A stretch of DNA of 64,000 bases, from positions 9,718,128 to 9,782,127 of the forward strand of contig CM040758.1 in the NCBI GenBank assembly GCA_022829145.1. The letters are read 5' to 3'. Below, one piece after another: positions 48,401 through 58,000 of the stretch. Each line of letters starts with the position of its first letter. Position 1 is the first letter of the stretch. Source of the DNA: Albula goreensis (taxonomy: Eukaryota; Chordata; Actinopteri; Albuliformes; Albulidae). The notes beneath the pieces are model-generated. The model made no database searches. It was not told the DNA's origin and saw nothing but the letters and a program-made list of their open reading frames with translations. The translations under genes and the position numbers were made by a program.

Positions 48401-51400
48401 ACTACTTATCAGTGTACGGCCTTCCATGTTCTCTGCACTAAGGGTATCGCTGCTTCCACACCTCCCTTTCAAAACCATATTCCTTTGCCATTTTGTGTAA
48501 AAGTGAGACTGTGGTCCAGGATCTGTGATCTGTGGTCTAAACCAGAGTCACCCTGGGAAATTAGACTGGAATCAAAGCTCTGCTGGTGTGCGTGTTCATG
48601 GTATAACCCAGGAATGGCACCTCTGTTTGAGACCGTCTCTAAAAATCAGTTTCCTGGTTAACCAAGGGAAAAACCTCATCCCTGCTGGACCAGTTCTGTT
48701 TCAGTGATGAAGAGAGTGGACAGAGAGAGCTGGAGAGCCTGGCACTCTGGAGACTGGAGGGCCCTGGGAAACAGGGGGCCTCTCCTCCATGCTCATGTTT
48801 ACCGTCAGCTCTGATGATGCACCGCAGTGACTACTATCATGCCTGTGACACACAGGACCCTGCTCTCTCCCAGGGGCCTTCAGGCAGAGCAGCATGGAGG
48901 CCCGCACAGGGCCCGACATGTCATACCAACCCTGCCCGAGCAAGACCAACACATCACACTCGATCTGAAAGGACCAAAACGTCATATGTGACCTATACAA
49001 GACCAATATACTCAACCTGTAAATGAACCTAGTGACTCCTGACACAAAAAACAGCTATAACTGCAGACTTTTGCCCTTTGCTTTCTCTTGCTGTTGTATC
49101 AAAAATACCACAAACATCCTAAAAATAAGCGCAATAACAGGACAAACATACATTACTGTCTGATCTCAAAAACAAATGACAACAGATGACGCATGATTCT
49201 GTTTTATCTATAAATGAATTTATGCTAAATGCAGTGGAGGCAGCACACAATGCTGAGAAATTTTGAGTCTCTCTGGAACAACTGCATACCTGGGTCTCTC
49301 AGGTAATACCTGGACCAGATCATTACAGCAGGTGTGGGTTCAGAATTTTAAGTCAAGTCTCTCAGGTATTACATGGATCAGGTCCCAGTAATACCTGAGA
49401 GACTTGACTTAAATTTCTGAACCTACACCTGCTCAGGACTTTGGTATTCCAATCCCTGTAGACCCCTAAGACCCGTCCTTTTACAGCGCCCTCGCACTGA
49501 CAGGTAGAATCAAACATGTCCGCTCTGCCACAGGCTGTTCCTTTCGTAACAACACCTGAAGAGGCAGAGTCTTACTTTTTGAACTGCTTTAGGAAGATCC
49601 CCACATTCATCCCTCTCTTGGAGTCCAGGATACTGATCTGAAAAGACAATGAAGACACAGGCATGCAATTAAGTGTCTTAGCAAGTTTACGTAATGCACT
49701 CAGCTACGGCTTTCAGTCGTCTGTGTGTTTGTGAGCTCTGTGGCTATAGCTATAATTATTCACACATCGAACGAACCACAACACAATACACAAACACAGA
49801 TTGGGGTGGAGAGAGCCTTTGATGAGGTTAATTAAACAGTGCAGGTGCAACCAAAAGGACAGATAGTGGAATTTCCCAGAATGCAGCTAGCCAAAACTCT
49901 GTTGTGAATAAAGACAAGTTGTACCCAGATAAACGGTAATCCTAAACTTCTAATATTGTAATATGTTCTTTCCTGGTCAAACAAAAAAGCCAGTCAATGA
50001 GCAGTATCTGGTGTCCTGTGGGGTAAAGCACTGGCACCCTGACAACCTTTGTATGAAGAGTGTACACAGGGACATAATCTGCCATGTTCCGGAATCGCCA
50101 CGGGAACAGGAGCTGAAATTCCAAACGGTCCTAGCACGTGCGACGCGCGTTGGAAAGCGCTGCAGGAGGCAGTCAGGGCTCTCGTGTCCTGTAATTACAG
50201 GTGTGCCCTGGTGTGGTTCAGGTACACACAGTCCTGACCAGCTTTCACCTTTATTCAGCTGGGTGATTATATGGTAATAGACTGATATAGGCTAATCCCA
50301 TTGCAGTGCCAGCCTGCTGCCACAGTACAGCACAGCACAAAAACATCCATTGTGCTGTTCACCATTACTCAAGTCCTGTGATTAAGTGGCTCATCCTCTT
50401 AAGGCACTGTGTGCAGATGGCTCCACTGCCAGGTACTGAATCCAGAAAGTGCAATACCGGACTGTGGACAACAGCCCTGTGGGGTGAAGCATAACCTGGC
50501 TATAACTTGGACCCCAGGCTCACCACTGCAGGCTATTGGGTGTACCAGAAGAGTTCCCATTATAAGAGGGGATGCTGGGATACCATTATGTGACATGAGC
50601 CCACTGAAGCATTCTGGAGGTCAGGAAGTGATGGCATACACATCTCTAACCAAATCAGTTCAATTTTCATTGAGAACAAAGCTATTTGTCATTGACAGAG
50701 GCTTGTTTGTCGACCTTAAAACCACATCACATGCTGCTGCCTCCCAGCACCTCACCACTAAACTAAGCTCCAACAAGTGGTTTCAACTGCCCCAAAATAG
50801 CAGCTTTACAGTTTGCAAGGGATACAAATATTTACCTATGATATTTCAGTGTATAATTCAGTTTAGGTGTTCATTTTTCTACAGAAAATCTAGCTAAGAT
50901 AACTACAGAAGAACATGCACAGCAATATCACCACGGAATGTTAAAGTCAGGGCTGCAGACTGACTGCTAAACTGAATGGGGTATGAAATTACACTTTATC
51001 AATATCAAGTTCTTAACCATGTCTGATACAAAAAGGTGGCCTTTAAACCAAAACAATACATACTTGCCAATTTTTAAAAGTTTGCTATCAGAATTGGACA
51101 GAATGGTCCTATTTTTTAAAGAATGCAATGGAGGAAAACCTAGTGTTGTAGTGGTATATAGGAAAAGCAGAATGAAAAATAAGCTAAAGACAGCATGGCA
51201 ATTAAAAGGACATGCATCATTCATCTGACACAGGGAAAATGCTCTCATTGGATTTTAAGTTCCAGCTCGCTCACTGGTTAATGCAGACTTATGTTTATAC
51301 TTACAAAATGAGAATAGCAGTCTGAAGAAAAGACTACACTCATACGTATAATTAATTAAGGATTTAAATTATTACACTTGGTGTATATTGACATATATAC

Positions 51401-52022
51401 ATTTCAAAGTTCCAAGATGACCTTATTCCTTCCTGTTTGTTTCTCAGATTCTATGGTGTGTCTGTGGTCCCCCAAGATAACATTGACAGAATTTTGCACA
51501 ATACAGCAGTTTTAGAAAACATCCCTATTGACCTGGTTCCTCTATTTCCCAGGACAATGTTCTTTACCCAGAATGCAGTGCAGAAGACAGACTCACCTCG
51601 TCGGTATCCTTGAAGGAGGCTCCCCTGGTCAGGCTGCCCCTGGAGGACCTGCTGCCACCAGAGTGGGAGGTGGAGCGCATTTGCTCCTCCTGCTGGCCAA
51701 AGAGCTCCTCTACAGTGCGCACGTCGATCTGGTACTGCTGCTGCCGCACCGCCAGTGTCCAGATGTTAGGCTTTCCCCGCACCTTCTCCTCTGGGATGGT
51801 CTTCCAGAAGAAGCTGCGCACACGCCTCTTTTTCCGGAGCCCATGGGTGGGGTTCCCTGTGCCAGGAGGAGGGGGTGGTGGGGGCGGTGGTAGCGGTGGA
51901 GGGGCCGGGGGATTGGGGGCTGGGGAGTGGCTGGGAGGAGGAGTCGTAGGGGCCTCAGGGCGACCCTCACTCCCACAGTCTTCCCTCTCATTGGCCGGGC
52001 ACAGGCTGGTCATGACGTGCAT
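37173..52022 (-). CDS. fhdc1: FH2 domain-containing protein 1 (inverted formin INF1), 11 coding exons
   Basis: Formin-family protein that assembles actin filaments through its FH2 domain; mammalian FHDC1 also binds microtubules through its C-terminal tail and affects Golgi ribbon and cilia (established knowledge). Coding exons in transcript order: 51597-52022, 49576-49637, 44564-44666, 43759-43844, 43434-43534, 42088-42158, 41817-41924, 41437-41507, 40231-40348, 39860-40024, 37173-39497. All borders are GT-AG and all phases agree, giving 1211 residues against about 1143 in human. The FH1 tract is at residues 38-53, FH2 at about 65-460 (SFFWKT with W73; [11 protein letters not shown] at 273-283; GFKL at 292-295), then a basic Ser/Pro-rich tail. 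Conserved tail blocks are [11 protein letters not shown] (474-484), FYILDC (785), [14 protein letters not shown] (941-954) and [11 protein letters not shown] (1090-1100). As in mammals the FH domains are N-terminal, hence 'inverted'. I see no frameshift or missing key segment. Identification is by recognition of the family sequence, not a search. Confidence 0.96.
39860..40024 (-). CDS. fhdc1: fhdc1 coding exon 10 (end of FH2)
   Basis: Encodes residues 383-437 in phase 0. [20 protein letters not shown] and [15 protein letters not shown] match the end of the FH2 domain in human FHDC1. The acceptor is CCTGTCAG; the donor is GTACAG. Confidence 0.95.
40231..40348 (-). CDS. fhdc1: fhdc1 coding exon 9
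   Basis: Completes Arg343 and encodes residues 344-382, including [20 protein letters not shown] and the [14 protein letters not shown] helix. Human has 'LSLENTEAELHLLFVRTKSL' here. The acceptor is TGTATCAG; the donor is GTAAAG. Confidence 0.93.
41437..41507 (-). CDS. fhdc1: fhdc1 coding exon 8
   Basis: Encodes residues 320-342 and two bases of Arg343: [19 protein letters not shown] then QSAV, the FH2 post-domain helix. The acceptor is CCTTCCAG; the donor is GTACAC, a weaker site than its neighbours. Confidence 0.92.
41817..41924 (-). CDS. fhdc1: fhdc1 coding exon 7 (second half of FH2 signature)
   Basis: Encodes residues 284-319 in phase 0: [20 protein letters not shown], then [16 protein letters not shown]. 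This is almost identical to human and continues the FH2 core. The acceptor is CTTCACAG; the donor is GTGAGC. Confidence 0.95.
42088..42158 (-). CDS. fhdc1: fhdc1 coding exon 6 (first half of FH2 GN signature)
   Basis: Completes Glu260 and encodes residues 261-283: [19 protein letters not shown] followed by IMNA. The AGNIMNA stretch is the most conserved FH2 signature. The acceptor is CTTGCAG and the donor GTGAGT. Confidence 0.95.
42345..42655. mobile_element. Complex of MITE-like copies in fhdc1 intron 5
   Basis: Holds repeated inverted cores: 'gctgatctaggatcagg', 'gcctgatcctgggtcagc', 'gatctatgatcag' and 'acatcagcactcttcctcag'. The end 'gctttatgaatacaggc' is the reverse of the start of the 14.8-kb copy. 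Probably nested or tandem copies. It lies between coding exons 5 and 6. Confidence 0.6.
43434..43534 (-). CDS. fhdc1: fhdc1 coding exon 5
   Basis: Completes Ser226 and encodes residues 227-259 ([14 protein letters not shown], then [17 protein letters not shown]) plus the first base of Glu260. This matches human [11 protein letters not shown]. The acceptor is GTGCTCAG; the donor is GTAACA. The upstream intron is only 224 nt and consists largely of a CA/GACA microsatellite. Confidence 0.94.
43536..43690. repeat. CA/GACA-rich tract in fhdc1 intron 4
   Basis: Repeats of 'cacaca', 'gacagacagaca' and 'gcacacagaga' fill most of a 224-nt intron. It produces Cys/Val-rich chance frames on the minus strand. 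Confidence 0.95.
43759..43844 (-). CDS. fhdc1: fhdc1 coding exon 4
   Basis: Encodes residues 198-225 plus two bases of Ser226, with the blocks [14 protein letters not shown] and [11 protein letters not shown], the FH2 equivalent of human 'KLKAFSGDVSKLSLADSFLYGLIQVP'. The acceptor is CCCTGCAG and the donor GTAAGA. The 86-nt exon has no long open frame of its own. Confidence 0.93.
44564..44666 (-). CDS. fhdc1: fhdc1 coding exon 3
   Basis: Completes Lys163 and encodes residues 164-197: [12 protein letters not shown], then the [13 protein letters not shown] helix typical of FH2. The acceptor is GTGCTGCAG; the donor is GTGAGG. It ends in phase 0. Confidence 0.94.
44855..45050 (-). mobile_element. 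SINE/L2-like tail fragment
   Basis: 'ggcatttagcagacacaact' and 'atccagagcgatttacactg' are the reverse complement of the L2-like 3' tail found on fish SINEs. It lies in fhdc1 intron 2. The right part is less clear. Confidence 0.55.
46353..46376. repeat. G-rich run in fhdc1 intron 2
   Basis: A run of G residues with single T and A breaks ('gggggtgggggggggggag'). Intronic; it could form a G-quadruplex on the plus strand. Confidence 0.85.
49328..49432. repeat. Long near-perfect inverted repeat (hairpin) in fhdc1 intron 2
   Basis: Left arm 49328-49372 and right arm 49388-49432 are reverse complements at 43 of 45 positions around a 15-base loop. The sequence just left of the hairpin (about 49289-49317) resembles the reverse complement of the loop plus the start of the right arm, so the structure is nested. 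In fhdc1 pre-mRNA it would lie about 145 nt after the exon 2 donor. It could be the remains of a MITE or a folded RNA element. Confidence 0.9.
49576..49637 (-). CDS. fhdc1: fhdc1 coding exon 2
   Basis: Encodes residues 143-162 and two bases of Lys163, reading [20 protein letters not shown], which matches the '[17 protein letters not shown]' part of human FHDC1 FH2. The acceptor is TTTTCAG and the donor GTAAG. It is 62 nt long, too short to show as an open frame, and was found by eye. Confidence 0.93.
49638..51596 (-). other. fhdc1: fhdc1 intron 1
   Basis: About 2 kb. A CpG patch near 50130-50165 ('gcacgtgcgacgcgcg') stands out, but no exon is evident. A 162-residue plus-strand frame at 50409-50897 lacks any recognisable feature. 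Confidence 0.85.
51597..52022 (-). CDS. fhdc1: fhdc1 coding exon 1 (start, FH1, beginning of FH2)
   Basis: Encodes residues 1-142. I chose the ATG at 52022 because MHVM matches the start of mammalian FHDC1; the codon just before it is GTG, not a second Met. The exon holds a proline tract of nine prolines (residues 45-53), then a basic stretch and [15 protein letters not shown], the start of the FH2 lasso, and EELFGQQ. It ends on a complete codon (...DTDE) at donor GTGAGT (51596-51591). Five bases upstream of the ATG the transcript strand reads CGCCAG after a pyrimidine-rich stretch, a likely splice acceptor (52027-52028), so the 5' leader is probably spliced on. Confidence 0.94.
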
Positions 52023-52029
52023 CACAACT

Positions 52030-55000
52030 GGCGCCAGGGCCGACGGCGCAGTGAAGACGGGAGCAGCGGGGCAATCGTGGGGAGGGGCAGGACGAGGGTG
52101 GCGTGGATTTCGGAGGGTCCCGTCGCGGTGCGTTCCTCAAGCTGGCCGTGCCTGTCCTTCTTCATCTCTGAGTGAGGTCCTGGGTCAGGCCCAACGGAGG
52201 AGCCCCCACACGTCAGCTGAGCACACCCAACCAGCAGAACGTCGCAGAGCTGCAGCCACAACAAACACAAGACACGTTTCTCAGTGCCCAATCAAACATG
52301 CAGTCCCAAAGCATTTCAAATACTGCAAAATTACAGAGCCCACAGCATCAAAGTGGAAGCAAAGGAGTGAAAAGAAAAGCCACAATAAAGACTACGCTAC
52401 GCTACACCTGATTTTCTATTTGAAGCCACTGAAGCCATATTGTGCTGCAGAACCAGCACATGTACTGTTCAAATCCACTATGGTCACCCTGGGAACAGTC
52501 TCTGATAGGAAACAGCACTGAAGTCCTCTCATAACCACCACAGTTCAACAGACATGTTTATGCGTGAGCACAAAATGACTGATCTTTACTACCTTGCATG
52601 CAAATTTTCAGACCACAATGGAGGCCAATAAAAAATGAGCCTACATTCTTCACATTACTGCCACAATAAAGAAAATTCTAAATTACTTTGTCTAAGGTGC
52701 AGTATTACAACAGGTAATTATTGAGCCTTCAAAATGGCATTCATGCGAAATGCAAGATTCTTGCAAAGAACAGTTTTGCGAAAAAGGTTTGCTAGTTTCC
52801 CTTTGTATCATTTCTTAATGACTAAAACATTCTCAAACCATTGTTTTGGAATTCAGAGCCTAGGAACTATGATCTAGCCATCACAAAAACTGTGTGTCAT
52901 CTGACTGAGTATGCTACTGGATCACTGTGTGCATGACATCTTCCTAATTTACATAAAATGAGCATCAACCACATTATACATGAATATGCAAATCAGCTCT
53001 GACCATGTTTCACACTGGAAACAAAATAAAACTATTTTCCAAAGACAATAATGAGACACTAGAAAGAGTGAGAATCGTCAACAGGACTATCTCACATAAC
53101 AGTAAATGTTGGCCTACCATATTTGTCAGTGGATTTTTTTAACCAAAAATGGACAATAAAGTTTTTGATTCAAACTGAAACATCCATTGACATTTGAAGA
53201 GACTGGTTTTCACTTTCACGACTCCACTGGCTCCTCTGATCAGATTCCTTTGCTAAAACAATCGGGATTGGAGCCATAGGAGGAAACATGAGGTTGTCTT
53301 TTCCCTTCCCCTCCTCCATGTCCTGTTTGCATACAGTGATTAACAGGTTTGCTTTGATGCCAAACTGTCACTTGCATCTATGGCCGTGCTGTGGTCTCTG
53401 GGTCACGCGATATTGGCGCTCGTCCAAACACAGGGAAACGGATACCCTCCCCCACCGGTGAACAAGCCACGCCCTGCTGAACTGGCTTTCGTGACTGTCA
53501 CCTTACTCCCGCTGGTGCCTCGCTCACCTGGTCACCTGATCCTGTGCCCGTTTACTTATTCAGAAGCCATGCGCTTACGGAACCAAGGCTTAAGGGGGGT
53601 CGTGTCTAATTCATGGGCAGGAAGTGGATCAGTTTTCGGTAAATGGGCTGTGCCTCAGGACTCGGCCTTAGACTATAGAAGCATTTGGACCCTACAAGGG
53701 CTAAGAGGGCTCGATAAATTCCCCTCTCCTGCTCCTGTCGGAATACTCAGCAATGTCATGACAGTAAAAAGTAATAACAACTGCTTTACATTTAGGAAGC
53801 ACCTTTCAAAGAACAAAGAACTTTACAATAAAGGGGGGGCAGTCACTGTCATTAGCACCATTGTGTAGTACCCAGCTGATTGATGCACGGCAGCCATTTT
53901 GTGTCAGAATGCTCATATTCAGTGTATGTATCCACTGCACTGTAGCTGGAGGGGATTAATGAGTCCAATTAAAAAGCATGTTGCTGATTAGGAAGGCAGG
54001 CTGAGAGAATCCAGACACTGGGGGACCCCCTGCTCTCAGTGGCAAGTCGGGGGCACTTGGGCATTGCTGCAGAGAGTGTTAATTCCCCCCAGCACCTACA
54101 CCCCGTGCCGTCTTTGCTGCAATGTCAGCCGGCTGCAGCTCGACCCGCAGTGTACATCCAACATGCACGGTAGACAGAGTCACAGCTCCTGCAAGGGAGT
54201 TGGGAGTGTCACAGTGCACCGCTCTCTTCCTTTACCACTCGGCTCTGTTCATCAGCACCTTCATCCTCACTACTGAACAACATGTCTTATGTCTGTATCA
54301 CACAGATACAGACCTATTGCCAGTTATTTCAGCCTAAGCTTTTAAATAGCTCAAACTACACAGGAAAAGATTAATGTAATGAAGACACAGGATAACTCTA
54401 CATAGAGAAAGGAGGAACGCAACCCCAAGTTTAATGATTTGCTGAATTAAGAGTGCTGCATATTCCTCTAAGATAGACTGCAGTCTATGCAACTAACATT
54501 ACATACCTTTATTTTAATATTTTACTGTACTGAATGAATAAATGTAAAAAACAGTATGGTTGGAGATGTCTGTATCCCTTGCAATACTGAAACAAATGCC
54601 CATGTACACTAGAAGAGCATACAACTTTATTTTAAATATCTTTCAATCTGTGTATTCAAAATATGTTCTTAATGTCTTTGGAAATACACTTGCTATAAAA
54701 TGGTGTAAAAATGGAGACTGCTGACATGGAATAGTGTGGAAAAAAATACAAGGAATGATCTTCTCCTGTTTAACGGTGCCAGACACAGTGAGCATGTATA
54801 TTGAACCTCAAACTGAACTGGGAAAAACCATGCAGTATATTGAATAAATAGCCGCAAGTCAAACTGCTGCAGCCTCGTCCACGTAAACCTACAGAGAAAA
54901 ATGTTATCACTTATTCAAGTGCTTCAAGACAAAAATCACTTCTAGATCACTTTGGGAGGAGACTTAAAAATCTAACATGATACATTATTTATGGCTTCAA

Positions 55001-58000
55001 GTATGACTGTTTGCAGGTAAATCAACCCTGTGCACATCAAAGGGACAACAGGTGGAAGCTAAACCTCTATCCTGAGGGCAGAAGGGGGGATTGTCTAGAC
55101 CGGAGATTTCGGTGTTGGTGTCATTCATCACCTTGCTGAACAATAGGGACTGTGGGACAGCAGACATTAACGGTCTACCTGCTGTCCATGGTGCAGAAAA
55201 ACCCAGGGCTCTGCATAACCCAGATGGTCAACCCAGGAGAACTCCCCTTAGGGTGTTTCAGGGTGCAGGTCAACGACTTCCTGAAATAGCAGGGAGGGGG
55301 TTGGGGGGGCCACAGCATTCTGGGTGCTTGGTTTTGATCTATATGCTGTGGAAGACAGGCTCAATTCATGGCAATGATCACAAATCTGAGTCCTAGAGCA
55401 CTCCATATCCTGTCATTACATTCAAGACCTTTAGGGGTGTGCTATACTCACTCCTTGGTATGTTGTACATTGATGTATCCAAGATAAGTAACTGGGTGAT
55501 GCAGTGCACACTACCTTGAGTTCCTTGCTACTGTGCTAGGTCAGTATAAAGTAATGTTATATTCACCTTCCTTTACATAACCTTTTACAGATAACACAAC
55601 ATCAGTATCTACTGAGTTCTGTGGTTTGCTTGTAATTGGCATCCAATTTAAGTGGTAGAATCAAAGTGTGTGGGCCCTTCATCCATAAATTCAGAATGTA
55701 AGTGCTGAAACTTGTCTAAAACCTGCAGACATCATGACTGCAGTCTGGCACCCCAGCTCAAAGGCCACAGACACACTTCCTGTGACAGACTGAAGTCAGG
55801 GCGGTAACATGCTCTCCAAAAATGCAGCTTCCTGGTGTGTTTTAGTGCTCGTTAACCTGCAGACCACTGGGCACACCATTCACATGAGGGTCAGGATTGG
55901 CCCAGTGAAAATGTGTGAGGAACTGCTTTCCGCTCGTTAACAGATGGCCAGACTGGCTTTGTTCAGTTATTTACTGGGGATCGATTTATGGCACCTGACC
56001 TTGAATTTCACCTCACGGTGCACCTCAGCCATGTGATGGTTTTCACTAGGTCAGTCATGGTGTGTTTCTTTACCCTGTCATGCCACTGTTTCCACACGTG
56101 ATGAGGTGCAGTCCATGTTTTGCTACTTCCACCTGTGCAAGCTAGACCACGTCGGACGGTCTGCGGAAACAATTGCGTGCCAAGGTGAGATAAACAAGCC
56201 ACAACTGACCTAATGAAAACCAGCACAGTACCTGTTACCATAAACATTGCCATCTTCTATGCACTCAACATGCTACCTGTTCAACATTCCTACTAGACAG
56301 AGTACAGCATAGCTCCCCCACCCCCCCACACCTCCTCCAATACTGCAAGCCTCTTTTCCCTCACCTGCCATGTTTTTAAAAAATAAAATGTCCCACATCT
56401 ACCAGCAGCTGTACAGTACATTCGGTCATGCTAAGAATGTCAAAGGCCCATTTGCCATTTCTATCCATACTGAGGCTCTTATGATCCCAATAAACAGGTA
56501 GCATGCTTTCCCAAAGACCATGACTGAATGGGCATCTTGCAAGCAGTTTACCGTGTTTGGCTACCACCATTAAAACAAAACTTAATTTTTACAATGCACT
56601 GACAAAAAGAGATATGTGCATTACTTTGTGATGCTGAGTAGCCTTAACACAGAGCAAGTGGAAAAGGAAGCGGCAATACATTTTTAAACAGATTTTACAG
56701 ACACCAGCTCCTACCCGCAAGAGTGTTGATCTGTTCAGCGACCAAAAATATTCTGCTGGGAGCTGCAGCTCAGTGGATGTAAGCTCTGCGGCAGGACCAG
56801 AGTCACAAAACCTCTCCGTGTGACAAACCTGACCAGCCTTAATCCAAATCTGATAAATCACACAAAACAAGCATATTACTGTTAGCTCTGAAACCACAAG
56901 CCCAGGGTAAATATCTCTCTGAAAGGACTGTCTGTCATACAATACATGTGTGTGACCTAAGTGACACGGGTATGCCATCAATCCACAAACAGAAAACCCA
57001 TTAACCTTTGATACCTATCTAGCAATACAAGAACCACTCTCAGCTTGGGAAAAATTACACTAACCTTGAAGCTCACAGAGGTATAACACCACATTACCAC
57101 ACTGTTCATAGTTAACACCTTTCCAAAAATCATCTAACATCATCAAAAAGCAATTTTTCTACAGGAGATATCTGGGTGCGCTATGTTTCTGGAAGTTTCA
57201 AGCAGGACACCAAGATGAAATCTCTGTTACCTTACAAGCTACACAAGAACCACTCTCAGCTTGGGAAAAATTACTAACCTGTTTATAACACCACATTACC
57301 ACACTGTTCATAGTTAAGTTTCATCTAACATCATCAAAAAGCAATTTTTCTACAGGAGATATCTGGGTGCGCTATGTTTCTGGAAGTTTCAAGCAGGACA
57401 CCAAGATGAAATCTCTGTTACCTTACAAGCTACACAAGAACCACTCTCAGAAAGGTTAAAATGATACTATACTTCACGTTTAAATGATTATGCACCAATC
57501 TTCTATTTCACAATGGTTATTGGGAGATACCTCTTCTGAAACACTCACAGAAAGCCCTGAAGAATAGCCAGAAAGTGTCCATCAATCAATGTAGGCATTG
57601 ATCTACTGGTTTGTGATGAATGTATTCTGTAATTTATGGAGTCCCTATCAGATTTCTTCACGCAAGATGATGCCACGACCATCCTATTGCCATTATCCCT
57701 TTCTGCTGACTTCATGAAAACCCCAGCGACATTTGTGCATCCCCCACCTGGTAACATCAGCCTTTGTTGCCATCCTGTATTTATACAACAGAGGGACCGC
57801 AGGGTGTGGAGACAGGTAGAGAGAGAGGCCGAGAGGTCAGGGACCAGTTGGAGAGCCGGCGTGTGAGAAATGTCAGCTGTGTGACTCTGAACCCTATTGA
57901 CAAGACCCTCCATCCTGTAACTCCACAGCCCCCAGGGGCTTCTCCCACAGAGGAACCCAGACAAAGGCGCCCTTCATCCCACACTTCCCTTTAAAGCCAA

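Larger units (their letters stand above)
44667..49575 (-). other. fhdc1: fhdc1 intron 2 (largest intron)
   Basis: About 4.9 kb between exons 2 and 3. It contains the 45-bp-arm hairpin, an L2-like SINE tail and a G-rich run. Open frames inside it have no family resemblance. Confidence 0.9.

Noticed and set aside
50409..50897. 162-codon plus-strand open frame in fhdc1 intron 1
   Set aside because: No domain, signal or splice evidence; antisense within an intron.
52023..52025. Upstream codon as an alternative fhdc1 start
   Set aside because: The codon is GTG on the minus strand; the conserved MHVM begins at the ATG at 52022.
51610..52521. 303-codon plus-strand frame over fhdc1 exon 1
   Set aside because: Glycine-rich because it reads antisense to the proline tract; the minus strand is the real gene.
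53380..53868. 162-codon plus-strand open frame
   Set aside because: Its end lies in a repeat-like segment ('gcacctttcaaagaac') and no family resemblance was seen.
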